Notes: generated from the sequence alone by a model not told the origin. A DNA stretch of 38,184 bases from an uncultured Prevotellaceae bacterium (GCA_947306845.1 CAMZHP010000001.1:1-38184); one strand, 5' to 3'. Counted from the first letter of the stretch, positions 8,039-17,559 are shown. Numbers and translations: made by a program.

Positions 8039-9466
8039 ATGAACAACCGTAAAAAAATCTCATTTCTCTGCTTCCTGATTTGTATGCTGTTTCCATGGCA
8101 GATGAAGGCAGAAAGTCCTTTGACACAACAACCTGAAAAAATCGGCTTTCCCGGCGGAAAGGCATTTTTGTATAGATTATCACTGACGGACAAGAAGGGC
8201 ACGCCATACCGTTTGGACAAACCGCTGGAGTATCTGTCACAGAAAGCTTTAGACCGCAGAAAAAGGCAAGGTCTGCAAGTGGACTCCACTGATCTGCCAC
8301 TGCCACCGGAATACATCAGGCGCATCAATTCCACAAAAGGGGTGGAAGTGGTCTGCCAAAGCAAATGGAACAATACCGTAGTGGTGAAGGTAGCGGATGC
8401 CTCAAATGTGGCACCACTGCTGAAGCTGCCCTTTGTCAGCCATGCGGAAAAGGTGTTCACTGCTCCTGACTCCATCAAGCCATCGGAGCGCACGCTCTAC
8501 CACAAAGAGCTGGAAAAATGGGAAGGAGCAGGCGATGAGGAATATGGAAAAGCCGCGTCAAACATCAAGATCATCAATGGCCAACGCCTTCATCAGCTCG
8601 GCTACATGGGAAGGGGTATCACCATAGCTGTTTTTGACGGAGGATTCATGAATGTTGACAAGATTCCTGCCATGGAGAACATCAAGGTGTTGGGCACTCG
8701 CGACTTTGTGGCATTCAAGTCTCCCAGCATCTATCAGGAGCATGATCACGGAACAAAAGTGCTTTCCACCATGGCCATCAATCTCCCTGGAGTATTTGTC
8801 GGTACCGCCCCCGACGCCAGCTATTGGTTGATCAGAGCTGAGGACACGGCCACGGAAAGCCTGGCTGAGGAAGACTACTGGGCTGCAGCGGCAGAGTTCG
8901 CCGACTCGGTAGGAGCAGACATCATCAGCAGTTCACTGGGCTACATCAAGTTTGATGACCAGACGACCAACCATAAGTACACCGAACTGGATGGTAAGCA
9001 TGCACAGATTTCAAAGACCGCCTCACGATTGGCATCCAAAGGCATCATCCATGTCAACAGCGCGGGAAACGAGGGACTGGGCACATGGAAGAAAATCGGT
9101 TTCCCGGCAGATGCATGCGACATCCTGTCGGTGGGAGCCATCAACTCTTCAGGCGTCAATGCTTCATTCTCCTCAGTAGGTCCATCGGAGGACGGGAGGG
9201 TGAAACCCGACATCATGTCTCTGGGAAGCCCTGCCGCTGTGGTAAGCGGACGAGGTGCCATCATCAGCGATATGGGCACATCCTTTGCCGCACCTATCAT
9301 TTCCGGCATGGTGGCGTGTCTTTGGCAGTCGGCTCCTAAGGCCACCGCTTATCAGGTGATGGAAGCCATACGCAAGAGTGGCGACAACCATGAGACTCCC
9401 AATAATGTATTCGGTTATGGCATCCCAGATTTTGAAAAGGCGTATTTTCTGCTGAAAGGCCGATAA
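8039..9466 (+). CDS. Secreted subtilisin-like serine protease (S8 family)
   Basis: A 475-residue exported protease. Residues 1-24 form a signal peptide (basic start, hydrophobic FLCFLICMLFPW, ending MKAES). Residues about 40-150 form an N-terminal region that probably acts as a pro-domain. The catalytic triad is complete: Asp200 in AVFDGGF, His237 in HDHGTKVLS, and Ser415 in GTSFAAP, with oxyanion Asn344 in NSAGNEG. No T9SS C-terminal sorting domain is seen; the chain ends soon after the catalytic domain. Bacteroidetes proteins of this type are periplasmic or outer-surface proteases; the substrate is unknown. xseA follows after 14 bases, so the two may share a transcript without an obvious functional link. 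Confidence 0.93.
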   Translation: MNNRKKISFLCFLICMLFPWQMKAESPLTQQPEKIGFPGGKAFLYRLSLTDKKGTPYRLDKPLEYLSQKALDRRKRQGLQVDSTDLPLPPEYIRRINSTKGVEVVCQSKWNNTVVVKVADASNVAPLLKLPFVSHAEKVFTAPDSIKPSERTLYHKELEKWEGAGDEEYGKAASNIKIINGQRLHQLGYMGRGITIAVFDGGFMNVDKIPAMENIKVLGTRDFVAFKSPSIYQEHDHGTKVLSTMAINLPGVFVGTAPDASYWLIRAEDTATESLAEEDYWAAAAEFADSVGADIISSSLGYIKFDDQTTNHKYTELDGKHAQISKTASRLASKGIIHVNSAGNEGLGTWKKIGFPADACDILSVGAINSSGVNASFSSVGPSEDGRVKPDIMSLGSPAAVVSGRGAIISDMGTSFAAPIISGMVACLWQSAPKATAYQVMEAIRKSGDNHETPNNVFGYGIPDFEKAYFLLKGR

Positions 9467-9480
9467 ACAAATCCCCTTGC

Positions 9481-10782
9481 ATGGATAAAGAGAGAAAGCT
9501 GTCATTGCTCGAGCTCAATCTTCTCGTGCGCGACCTGATTGAGTCGGAAATGCCCAATGAGTATTGGGTGGAGGCAGAAATCGGCGAAATGCGGGAAGTG
9601 GCGGGCAATTGCTTTCTGGAATTGATAGAGAAAGATGAGCGAAGCAATACTCCTGTGGCCAAAGCTTCGGCCAAATGCTGGCGGTCACGGTGGGGATTGG
9701 TGTGTGCTCATTTTTTGCGCGTGACCGGGAAAAACATGACAAAAGGCATGAAAGTGCTGCTCAAGGTGTATGCGCAATTTCATGAAAACTATGGCTTTTC
9801 ATGGATCATCAACGATGTGGATCCTACCTTCACCATGGGTGACATGGCTCTCAAGAGAAAACGTATCGTAGCACAGCTCAAGGAGGAGGGCGTGTTCGAT
9901 GCCAACCGTGAACTCACCTTGCCTCTTTTCACGCAACGGATAGCCGTCATTTCAAGCGCTGGGGCTGCGGGGTATGGAGATTTCTGCAATCACCTGGCCG
10001 AAAATGAATATGGCTATGTGTTTCGCACTCAACTCTTTCCTGCCATCATGCAAGGGGAGGGGGTGGAGCAGAGTGTGATCGAGGCGCTCAACAGGGTGTT
10101 CCTGCAAATGGAGGAATTCGACTGTGTGGTCATTGCAAGGGGAGGAGGGGCAACAAGCGACCTCTCTGGATTTGACGCGCTCTCGCTTGCCCGCAACGTG
10201 GCCAACTTCCCTCTGCCCGTCATCACGGCCATAGGGCATGACAGGGATGAAAGTGTGCTCGATATGATTGCCAATGTCAGGGTTAAGACACCGACAGCTG
10301 CAGCAGCTTTCTTTATCGACAGGTTGCATCAAGTGGACGAAACTGTCAACAGTTTGAGGGAACGGTTGGGGAGAACGGCTACTGCCATCTTGCAACGTGA
10401 GCAGATGCGTGTCAATCATCTGGCATTGAGAATTCCTGCTCTTTTCGCTGTGGTGAAAACCAGTCAGGGTGCCAAACTCGACTTGCTGCTCAGCAGGTCG
10501 CATGCCGCTGCAAAGGCGGCAACAGAACGTGCGATGGCAAGCCTTGAACAACAACAAGCTCGCATCCGTCCCGCGATATCGCGGAGAATGGCCAATGAGC
10601 ATCATCGTTTGGAAATCATCACTCACCGGATAGCAGCCGTTGACCCCCAGCGCATCCTGGATATGGGATACAGCATCACCATGCATGAAGGCAAATCCGT
10701 CAGCAAGGCCAGCGAACTGGCAAAAGGAGATGTCATTGTTACACGATTGAAGGACGGAAGGGTGGAATCCGTCGTAAAATGA
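9481..10782 (+). CDS. xseA: Exodeoxyribonuclease VII large subunit
   Basis: XseA is the catalytic subunit of exonuclease VII, which degrades single-stranded DNA from both ends. Residues about 8-105 form the N-terminal OB fold (SLLELNLLVRDLIES..EYWVEAEIGEMR), followed by the catalytic domain with IAVISSAGAAGYGDF, the strongly conserved VVIARGGGATSDLSGFD and TAIGHDRDESVLD, and VKTPTAAA. A long charged helical segment (about 280-390) is the expected coiled coil that binds the small subunits, and the end GDVIVTRLKDGRVES is the C-terminal strand block. Length 433 is normal. The usual xseB partner does not follow: only 107 bases separate this gene from butyrate kinase. Confidence 0.95.
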   Translation: MDKERKLSLLELNLLVRDLIESEMPNEYWVEAEIGEMREVAGNCFLELIEKDERSNTPVAKASAKCWRSRWGLVCAHFLRVTGKNMTKGMKVLLKVYAQFHENYGFSWIINDVDPTFTMGDMALKRKRIVAQLKEEGVFDANRELTLPLFTQRIAVISSAGAAGYGDFCNHLAENEYGYVFRTQLFPAIMQGEGVEQSVIEALNRVFLQMEEFDCVVIARGGGATSDLSGFDALSLARNVANFPLPVITAIGHDRDESVLDMIANVRVKTPTAAAAFFIDRLHQVDETVNSLRERLGRTATAILQREQMRVNHLALRIPALFAVVKTSQGAKLDLLLSRSHAAAKAATERAMASLEQQQARIRPAISRRMANEHHRLEIITHRIAAVDPQRILDMGYSITMHEGKSVSKASELAKGDVIVTRLKDGRVESVVK

Positions 10783-10799
10783 AAAAAATCCCTCAGATG

Positions 10800-10831
10800 T
10801 TTGGATGATAATGGATTTTTCCATATATTTG
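10800..10831 (+). promoter_or_regulatory. Bacteroidetes-type promoter for butyrate kinase gene
   Basis: TTTG at 10800-10803 is separated by exactly 20 bases from TATATTTG at 10824-10831, a full match to the TTTG/TAnnTTTG consensus. The predicted start near 10837 leaves a leader of about 50 bases before the ATG at 10890. It lies wholly between xseA and the kinase gene, so the kinase is probably transcribed independently. Confidence 0.78.
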
Positions 10832-10889
10832 CATAAAATATTCAAACTAGATTTTTGAAAACACAATTGTTGACCTAAATGTTGAAACG

Positions 10890-11951
10890 ATGAAAATACT
10901 TGCTATCAATCCGGGTATGATCTCTACCAAAGTAGGCGTATTCATTGATGAGGACATTACGATGCATGCCTGCATCAACCATCCCTATGATGAATTGTGC
11001 CGCTATCCCTTTATCATGGATGAGTTTGACTACAGAAAGGAAAAATTGATAGAGGAACTCCAGCGACAGGGCTATGGGATGGATTTTGACGTGGTCGTGG
11101 GACGAGGAGGACTGGTAAAGCCTATTGAGAGCGGAGTATATGAGCTCAATGAGAAAGTGATAGAAGACACCATGCATCCACGTCTGCAACATGCCTGCAA
11201 TTTGGGGTCGCTCATTGCTCTGAGCATTGCCAAAGAGATTCCTGGATGCAGGGCTTTCACCGTCGACCCTGGGGTTGTGGATGAGCTGGAGGAAGTGGCG
11301 CGAATCACCGGTCTGCCGGAAATGCCTCACCAGACCATCTGGCATGCGCTCAACCAGAGGGAGATAGCCAAGCGATATTGCAAGGAACATGGAGTGAAAT
11401 ACGAGGAGCAGGACCTCATCGTCTGTCACTTGGGTAGCGGCATCTCCTTTGCCATGCACCATCACGGACGGGCCATCGCTTGCAGCGACGCGCTCAGCGG
11501 CGATGGACCGTTCAGCCCGTCAAGGGCAGGGACACTGCCTTCCGTGCAACTCATCCAACTATGCTACAGCGGACAGTATACGGAAAAGGAAATGCTCAGG
11601 AAAGTCAACGGACACAGCGGACTGACCGCCCATCTGGGTACCAACGATGTGAGAATCGTGGAACAGCGTATCAAGGAGGGGGACGAACATGCCAAACTCA
11701 TCCTTGACGCCATGATCTATCAGGTGGCAAGATACCTGGGCTCACTTGCCCCGACGACCAACGGACACGTGGATGCCGTTATCCTCACTGGGGCGATGTC
11801 GCAGAGCAAATATGTGAGTGAGGGCCTCATCCGTAGACTGGAATACCTCGCACCGGTGTTTGTCTATCCCGGAGAGGACGAACTGACCGCTCTGGCTCAC
11901 AATGTGTACAGGGCACTGACAGGACAGCAAGAAATCAAAATTTACAAGTAG
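10890..11951 (+). CDS. buk: Butyrate kinase
   Basis: Butyrate kinase interconverts butyryl phosphate plus ADP with butyrate plus ATP; branched-chain acyl phosphates are also used by some members. The N-terminal KILAINPGMISTKVGVFIDE is the ASKHA phosphate-1 segment of acetate/butyrate kinases. VVVGRGGLVKPIESGVYELNE, DPGVVDELEEVARITGLPEM, CHLGSGISFAMHHHG and LTGAMSQSKYV are family blocks. At 353 residues it is normal for Buk and shorter than acetate kinase (about 400). The partner phosphate butyryltransferase, often adjacent, is not here. The gene has its own promoter, and its TAG directly abuts the stop of the convergent membrane-protein gene, with no base between them. Confidence 0.94.
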   Translation: MKILAINPGMISTKVGVFIDEDITMHACINHPYDELCRYPFIMDEFDYRKEKLIEELQRQGYGMDFDVVVGRGGLVKPIESGVYELNEKVIEDTMHPRLQHACNLGSLIALSIAKEIPGCRAFTVDPGVVDELEEVARITGLPEMPHQTIWHALNQREIAKRYCKEHGVKYEEQDLIVCHLGSGISFAMHHHGRAIACSDALSGDGPFSPSRAGTLPSVQLIQLCYSGQYTEKEMLRKVNGHSGLTAHLGTNDVRIVEQRIKEGDEHAKLILDAMIYQVARYLGSLAPTTNGHVDAVILTGAMSQSKYVSEGLIRRLEYLAPVFVYPGEDELTALAHNVYRALTGQQEIKIYK

Positions 11952-13475
11952 TTAACGGGTGGCGCGGAAACTTTCCAGCGTGTCATACCTTTTCTTCATC
12001 ATCCTACGGTAAATATCGCGGATCCAGAAACGATTGGTGGCTATAACCGCTATACCAATCAACATCAGCACGATGGTTCCTGCAGTCTCACCCATGATCG
12101 TGGGGATGAAGATAATCAGAATGAGCGGAAGGCTAAAGGCGGCCAATTCCACCACAATCTGGAGAAAACTGTTCTCCACTGAACCCTTGCCGATGAATTT
12201 GGTGTTGAGGGGAAGCGTCTGCTTGTTGAAGACGGCCATGTACACGAAAGCGGCATGAACCGGTCCTGCTGTCAGCAACATGATGGCTATGAGCATTAGC
12301 AGCGTGCATTTTCCCATAAACACGGTGGGCAGCATGAGCAACATGGGCAGCAGCAGGAAACTGGAATAGAGGAAATACTTGGCTTTCAGCAGCGAGATGA
12401 TATTCTCCTTGTGCACCATCAGGCAGTCGATGTAATTGCCCTCGTAACACATGATTCTCACCAGCACCATGGCACCATAGATGGCAAAATTGTAAACTGC
12501 CAGGAATTTGGTCATTCCGCCATCATAGATATTGGTGAAAGAGATGGCCATGCTGAACAGGAAAATCAAGATGTTGGCGGAGATGAATCCCTTGCGAATA
12601 TTCTTGTTGCGCATGATGCTCTTGATCTCGAGTTTCATGTACTCTCCGATCTCACCAAAGCGGTCCAGCTGTCTGAACTCACTGACGTGCTTGATGTTGG
12701 TGGTCTCCACATGTGCCAATTCGTTGTAAACACTATGATACTGCACTTTCCTGTTGATGGCAATCAACACCACCAGCAGAAGAAGGATTCCACCGAATGT
12801 CAACAAAGACCAATGAGTGGCTCCCTCGCCGACCGAGCCATATAAGTCGAAGAAAGTCTTGAAACCGGCATTGCTGCCAAGATAGATCGGAGAATAGATG
12901 ATGGCATAGACCACGGCAGGCAGAAGCCACCACCAATACTTGCGGTTGATCATGGTGCGAGCCAGCATGTACCACTGGCTATTGACAATGATTAGGAGAT
13001 AAACGGCCAGCAGGAAACCGATAGAAGCCCAAAATCCCTCCACAAAAACGATAGACATGATGCAGTAGGGAACGAAAAGGGCCATCCAGATCAGATTGCC
13101 GTAACTGGTGATGGAGTTGAACATGAACGCATCGATGCAGGCATATTTCCCCAGCGGAAGAAGGATGTAGGGCTTGATCCGCTGGGAGGGTGTCTGCTGC
13201 ATCATGAAACGCATGAAAAAGTCCAAGGTAAGGAGGAAGGGAAGAATGCCGAACATCAGTTCTGCGGCTGTCTCCCGCTTGCTGCTGTTGGCTATCAGCG
13301 CCAGCATGATGGATAGAAAAATCAAGTAAAATACGCCTAATATGGACAAAACGATGCCAAGAACTTTGGCGATGCGTCTCTGATTGGCGGCAACGACTCG
13401 CTCATCCGACAAACTGGAGTGTTTGCGAAGGGTTTTGATGATTTCCCATCGGGTCATGCGGTTGGCTCTTTCCAT
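11952..13475 (-). CDS. Polytopic membrane protein, DUF5687-like (possible ABC permease)
   Basis: A 507-residue protein with roughly 10-12 hydrophobic segments (for example near residues 35-60, 85-95, 125-165, 185-200, 225-245, 300-345 and several near the C-terminus). The segment MQQTPSQRIKPYILLPLGKY resembles the DUF5687 family found in Bacteroidetes, whose members often sit beside an ABC-type ATPase and look like ABC-2 permeases; no ATPase gene adjoins it here. It is last of the ftsK-lolA unit, starting 7 bases after lolA, with ATG at 13475 (alternative 13457). DUF assignment is from memory of the family style; transport function is inference. Confidence 0.7.
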   Translation of the reverse strand: MERANRMTRWEIIKTLRKHSSLSDERVVAANQRRIAKVLGIVLSILGVFYLIFLSIMLALIANSSKRETAAELMFGILPFLLTLDFFMRFMMQQTPSQRIKPYILLPLGKYACIDAFMFNSITSYGNLIWMALFVPYCIMSIVFVEGFWASIGFLLAVYLLIIVNSQWYMLARTMINRKYWWWLLPAVVYAIIYSPIYLGSNAGFKTFFDLYGSVGEGATHWSLLTFGGILLLLVVLIAINRKVQYHSVYNELAHVETTNIKHVSEFRQLDRFGEIGEYMKLEIKSIMRNKNIRKGFISANILIFLFSMAISFTNIYDGGMTKFLAVYNFAIYGAMVLVRIMCYEGNYIDCLMVHKENIISLLKAKYFLYSSFLLLPMLLMLPTVFMGKCTLLMLIAIMLLTAGPVHAAFVYMAVFNKQTLPLNTKFIGKGSVENSFLQIVVELAAFSLPLILIIFIPTIMGETAGTIVLMLIGIAVIATNRFWIRDIYRRMMKKRYDTLESFRATR

Positions 13476-13482
13476 GTTCTTC

Positions 13483-14094
13483 TTATCTTAAATCGATGAT
13501 TTCTGCGTCGGGGTACTGCTTGGGGTTGAAGGTAAATGTGGCATCACTGAGATTCTCTGCCTTGAAGTTACTGATACTCACCGTGGTCCACTTGCCACCC
13601 TGAAGCATCCTCACCTGCGAGGGCAGATAGGTCTTGCTGTTGATCGTGATGTACATCTCCTTGATCGAACGCTTGCTGTCGGTGGCTTTCAGATACACTT
13701 CATGCGCTCCTTTCACGGTTTTTGAGGAAAGGGCATAGCCCGACTTGTAAAGCGTAATAAACTTATAAGGGTTCATCTGTGCCTGCTGGTTCTCGGTGGG
13801 TGAACTCACGTTCACTTCCTCAGTGTTGTTCATATATGTCCACTGAGTGGTTCCATTAAACCACATGGAAGCTTCTGGAGTCGTGGCCTTGAATTTGTTG
13901 CCCTTGATGAAAATGCGTCCCGACAAGGTGCCTGTCTTGGATCCGGAGATCTTGAAGTTGGCACTTGCACCGCTTTTATTGCTGACGATGGCAGCGGTCT
14001 TGTCCAATATGCTTTTAGCCTTGGTGGCTGTCTGTGCTCCTGCGGTCATCACCATCAGTGTGGCTATGGCCAGGGTGATAATGTTCTTTGTCAT
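13483..14094 (-). CDS. lolA: LolA-like periplasmic outer-membrane lipoprotein carrier
   Basis: The product shuttles lipoproteins between inner and outer membrane in the periplasm. From ATG 14094 it has 203 residues with a signal peptide (NIITLAIATLMVMTAGAQ). The mature part has the LolA-like half-barrel pattern: alternating strands in SANFKISGSKTGTLSGRIFIKGNKF, MWFNGTTQWTYM, EVNVSSPT, and an ending SISNFKAENLSDATFTF. An upstream in-frame ATG at 14136 would put 14 charged residues before the signal peptide and is less likely. The gene follows ftsK by 47 bases; ftsK-lolA adjacency is common in Bacteroidetes and strengthens the call. Confidence 0.82.
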   Translation of the reverse strand: MTKNIITLAIATLMVMTAGAQTATKAKSILDKTAAIVSNKSGASANFKISGSKTGTLSGRIFIKGNKFKATTPEASMWFNGTTQWTYMNNTEEVNVSSPTENQQAQMNPYKFITLYKSGYALSSKTVKGAHEVYLKATDSKRSIKEMYITINSKTYLPSQVRMLQGGKWTTVSISNFKAENLSDATFTFNPKQYPDAEIIDLR

Positions 14095-14141
14095 GATTTT
14101 TAGTTGTTTTGTTATCCGAAAATGATCTTTGTTCACATCAT

Positions 14142-16619
14142 TCAGGCTGCCCCGTTTGCCCTCAGATTCGCAATGAGCGATGACAGACTGTTTTCATCGG
14201 TCAAAAGCACCTCGCGGGGCTTGCTGCCCTGAGCCTGTCCCACCACGCCTGCCTTCTCCAACTGGTCCATAAGGCGGCCTGCTCGGTTGTAGCCGATAGA
14301 GAACCGGCGCTGGATCATGCTGGTGGATCCTTGCTGGGTAAGGATGATGGCACGGGCTGCCTCCTCAAAGAGCGGGTCTAACTTGGAGGATTCCACCCCT
14401 ACGCCGCCTTCCATGGCCGCTGGCTCGTCGCTGATAGGCTCGGGCAGTTCCATGGGCGCCACAGGACCAGGCTGGTTGACAATGAAATTGTTGATTCTCT
14501 CCACCTCGGGGGTGTCGATGAAGGCACACTGCACACGAACGGGCTCGCTGCCGCTGAGGAACAGCATGTCGCCACGTCCTACGAGCTGGTTGGCACCGGG
14601 ACGGTCAAGAATTGTGCGGGAGTCGATCATCGCACTCACTTTGAAGGCCATGCGGCCAGGGAAATTGGCCTTGATGTTGCCGGTGATGATGCTCGTCGTC
14701 GGGCGCTGGGTGGCAATCACCATGTGAATGCCGACGGCGCGTGCCAACTGTGCGATACGGGCGATAGGTAGCTCTATCTCCTTACCAGCGGTCATAATCA
14801 GGTCGCCGAACTCGTCGATGATGACGACGATATAGGGCATATACTCATGACCCTCTGCGAGATTCAGTTCCCTGTTCACATATTTCTGGTTGTATTCCTT
14901 GATGTTGCGTGCCTTCACCATCTTGAGCATGTCGTAACGGTGGTCCATCAGCGCACAGAGGCTCTTCAATGTCCTTACTACTTTGGTCACATCGGTGATG
15001 ATGGGCTCATCATCGTCATCAACAGTAGCCATGAAATGATTGGCAATGGGCGCATAGACGCTGAACTCCACCTTTTTGGGGTCGATGAGCACCAGTTTCA
15101 TCTCTTTGGGATGCTTCTTGTAGAGCAGCGAAGTGATGATGGCATTCAAACCGACAGACTTTCCCTGGCCGGTGGCACCAGCGACCAACAAGTGGGGGAT
15201 TTTGGCCAAGTCCACCATGAACACCTCATTGGTGATGGTCTTGCCAAGCACAATCGGAAGCTCCATAGTGGTCTCCTTGAATTTTTTCGAGTCCAGAATG
15301 CTGCGCATCGACACAATGTTGGGCTTAGCGTTGGGCACCTCAATACCGATGGTTCCCTTTCCGGGGATAGGAGCGATGATACGGATGCCAAGAGCTGCAA
15401 GGCTCAGGGCAATGTCGTCTCCTAAATTGCGGATTCTGGAGATGCGAACGCCCTCTGCAGGTGTTATCTCATAGAGCGTGATGGTTGGACCGACCGTGGC
15501 CTTGACATCACGGATCTGCACGCCAAAACTATTAAGCACCTTTTCTATTTGCTTCTTGTTGGCGTTGAGTTCATCCATGTCAATGACAGGCTTGCCGTCG
15601 TTGTCGTATCGCTTCAGCAAATCCAGATTGGGATACTGATACCTGGTAAAAGGCTCCTTGGGATTAATGGGGGTGTGAAGTTCTTCGTCGTTGACAGTTT
15701 TACTGTGGGCACGCTCCTCATTCTCGCCAACCTCAACCTCCAGCTCAGCACCATTCTTCTTGGGTGAGCGTTTGCGGATGACCCCGAATTCATGCCTTTT
15801 CGCTTTCTCTTCTTCTTCAGCATCACTCTCAGTCAAATCCAGTGTAGTCTGTGTGGTGTTGTCCTCATCCTCCTGATCAGACATGCCTGACAATACTTGG
15901 ACCAGGTTCTGACTCTTATCAGTGTTACCCGTATTGTCCTCACCAAGGTTGTTGGTGATGATCAGCGGCACCTTCTTGATGAACTTCATGGGATTGAGGA
16001 TATGCTGAACTGTATATATCGTCTCAGCGCTCATATACGTGAGAAAAGCCAATGCCACCACAGCGAGTATGGCAATCAGGCCAGGTGTCCCCAATATGTT
16101 CTCCAAAAATTGGGCACTGAAGAGACCATGATCTCCTCCTGGGTTATAAATGGTATCACCAAACAGCGGGGGAAGAAATTTCGCAAAGGCCACCGAGCAC
16201 CACAACATAAGCAATGCAAACACAAAGAAGCTCTTGACTAAATTGATGTTCTTGTAAGCCTTGGTAAGCTTGAGACTCATCAAAATAATAAAAGCAGGTA
16301 TGAAATAGGCTGCGATGCCGAAACATCTGGCAATGAGAAAGTCGGAGATGATGGCACCTATTGAACCACAGATATTTTGGAAGCTGTGGTCACTGTTTTC
16401 CACCTCTCCTTGCTGCAACGAGGTTACAAGGCTCTGGTCGGCCTCTCCTGTTGTGAAATATGATGAGAAAGCCAGCAACAAGTATATTCCGACGGCAAAA
16501 AGGACAAAACCCAGGGTGAACACAAAACGCTCACTGAGATGAAAATTAAATTTCATCCCCAAGGATTCCATCAGACTTGTGCTGCTTTTCTTAGATGTTT
16601 TCTTTTGTGACATTTCCAA
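14142..16619 (-). CDS. ftsK: DNA translocase FtsK/SpoIIIE
   Basis: FtsK is a septum-anchored hexameric ATP-driven DNA pump that clears chromosome termini and aids dimer resolution. Residues about 30-215 hold four or more membrane segments. An acidic linker (about 240-310) is short compared with that of E. coli FtsK. The motor follows: Walker A GATGQGKSVGLNA near residue 480, Walker B VVIIDEFGDLIM, and VIATQRPTTSIITGNIKANFPGRMAFKV. Residues about 765-825 form the winged-helix gamma domain (SMIQRRFSIGYNRAGRLMDQLEKAGVVG) that reads orienting sequences. Start is 16619 or 16613 (MSQKK). 825 residues is typical for Bacteroidetes. It heads the unit ftsK-lolA-membrane protein. Confidence 0.96.
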   Translation of the reverse strand: MEMSQKKTSKKSSTSLMESLGMKFNFHLSERFVFTLGFVLFAVGIYLLLAFSSYFTTGEADQSLVTSLQQGEVENSDHSFQNICGSIGAIISDFLIARCFGIAAYFIPAFIILMSLKLTKAYKNINLVKSFFVFALLMLWCSVAFAKFLPPLFGDTIYNPGGDHGLFSAQFLENILGTPGLIAILAVVALAFLTYMSAETIYTVQHILNPMKFIKKVPLIITNNLGEDNTGNTDKSQNLVQVLSGMSDQEDEDNTTQTTLDLTESDAEEEEKAKRHEFGVIRKRSPKKNGAELEVEVGENEERAHSKTVNDEELHTPINPKEPFTRYQYPNLDLLKRYDNDGKPVIDMDELNANKKQIEKVLNSFGVQIRDVKATVGPTITLYEITPAEGVRISRIRNLGDDIALSLAALGIRIIAPIPGKGTIGIEVPNAKPNIVSMRSILDSKKFKETTMELPIVLGKTITNEVFMVDLAKIPHLLVAGATGQGKSVGLNAIITSLLYKKHPKEMKLVLIDPKKVEFSVYAPIANHFMATVDDDDEPIITDVTKVVRTLKSLCALMDHRYDMLKMVKARNIKEYNQKYVNRELNLAEGHEYMPYIVVIIDEFGDLIMTAGKEIELPIARIAQLARAVGIHMVIATQRPTTSIITGNIKANFPGRMAFKVSAMIDSRTILDRPGANQLVGRGDMLFLSGSEPVRVQCAFIDTPEVERINNFIVNQPGPVAPMELPEPISDEPAAMEGGVGVESSKLDPLFEEAARAIILTQQGSTSMIQRRFSIGYNRAGRLMDQLEKAGVVGQAQGSKPREVLLTDENSLSSLIANLRANGAA

Positions 16620-16866
16620 TCGTTTTTATCGCCATTTATCTATATAGACTGCGAAAAACCGCCTTTTCTCTCACTTGGCGGTCAAATAGAGCTTGCATCG
16701 CTGCAATTCTCATGCAAAAGTAAATGAAAAAAACAAGAAAAAACCATTTTTTCGCAACTTTTTTCTATTTTTGCATATTCTTACCAAAAAAACAATAATC
16801 GGAAGCGGAAATGGCGGAAATAACAATCATCATGTATGGTTCTCCGAAGTTCCCCAAAGGCCAACA
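16620..16866. promoter_or_regulatory. Divergent promoter region between ftsK and the exonuclease gene
   Basis: This 247-base AT-rich spacer has a -7-like TACTTTTG on the minus strand (16722-16715) suited to ftsK, and TATTTTTG on the plus strand (16766-16773) suited to the exonuclease gene. Neither has an exact TTTG at 19-21 bases, so both are weak calls. AAAGG at 16856-16860, 6 bases before the ATG at 16867, is a plausible ribosome-binding site that favours that start. No RNA gene or repeat is apparent. Confidence 0.45.
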
Positions 16867-17544
16867 ATGACGAAGATACTATATAATAAATACGACAAGA
16901 AACGAATCTCCCAATTGCCTAAAGTGGAGTTTGAGGGAAAAATCGTGGTCATCGTAAATCCGAAAGAGACCAAGCGGGCTGTGGACGCCCTGCTGAGTTT
17001 TCCCATCCTGGGAATAGACACAGAAACCAGACCATCATTCAAACGCGGACACCAGAACATCGTCTCCCTATTTCAGGTGTCATCCCTTGACACGTGTTTC
17101 CTTTTCAGACTTAATCTGACTGGAATGACACCAGATATCATCAGACTGTTGGAGGATACTACCGTTCCGAAAATCGGGCTTTCCTTGCACGACGACATCC
17201 TTTCGCTCCACCGAAGGGCTCAGTTCAAGCCGGGCCATTTTATCGATTTGCAAAACCACATGCGGGAACTGGGCATCGAAGACATGAGTCTCCAAAAACT
17301 ATATGCCAATCTGTTTCAGCAGAAGATCAACAAGTCGCAGCAACTGTCCAATTGGGAAGCGGATATCCTTACAGAAAAGCAAAAGATTTATGCTGCCACA
17401 GACGCTTGGGCATGCATCAGGCTATACAATGAATATTGCAGGTTGCTGGAAACGAGTGACTATGAACTGCAGATAACTGAAGAGCCTGTTTCTGAGGCTG
17501 ACAGTGAAAAAAGTGAACAAAAACGAGAGGCCGTCCAAGATTAA
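16867..17544 (+). CDS. 3'-5' exonuclease, RNase D-like DEDDy family
   Basis: From ATG 16867 (AAAGG 6 bases upstream) the protein has 225 residues. The three exonuclease motifs are present: Exo I LGIDTETRPSF (Asp/Glu), Exo II in GLSLHDDILSLHRR (Asp), and Exo III YAATDAWACIRLY (Tyr and Asp), giving a complete DEDDy set for two-metal hydrolysis. No HRDC domain follows, so it is a single-domain enzyme, not classic RNase D. The in-frame upstream extension to 16693 is a basic, low-complexity translation of the promoter region and was rejected. It heads a unit with the RlmI-like gene (15 bases) and tilS (18 bases), which points to RNA processing or modification. Confidence 0.88.
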   Translation: MTKILYNKYDKKRISQLPKVEFEGKIVVIVNPKETKRAVDALLSFPILGIDTETRPSFKRGHQNIVSLFQVSSLDTCFLFRLNLTGMTPDIIRLLEDTTVPKIGLSLHDDILSLHRRAQFKPGHFIDLQNHMRELGIEDMSLQKLYANLFQQKINKSQQLSNWEADILTEKQKIYAATDAWACIRLYNEYCRLLETSDYELQITEEPVSEADSEKSEQKREAVQD

Positions 17545-17559
17545 AGAACTACAAGACCC

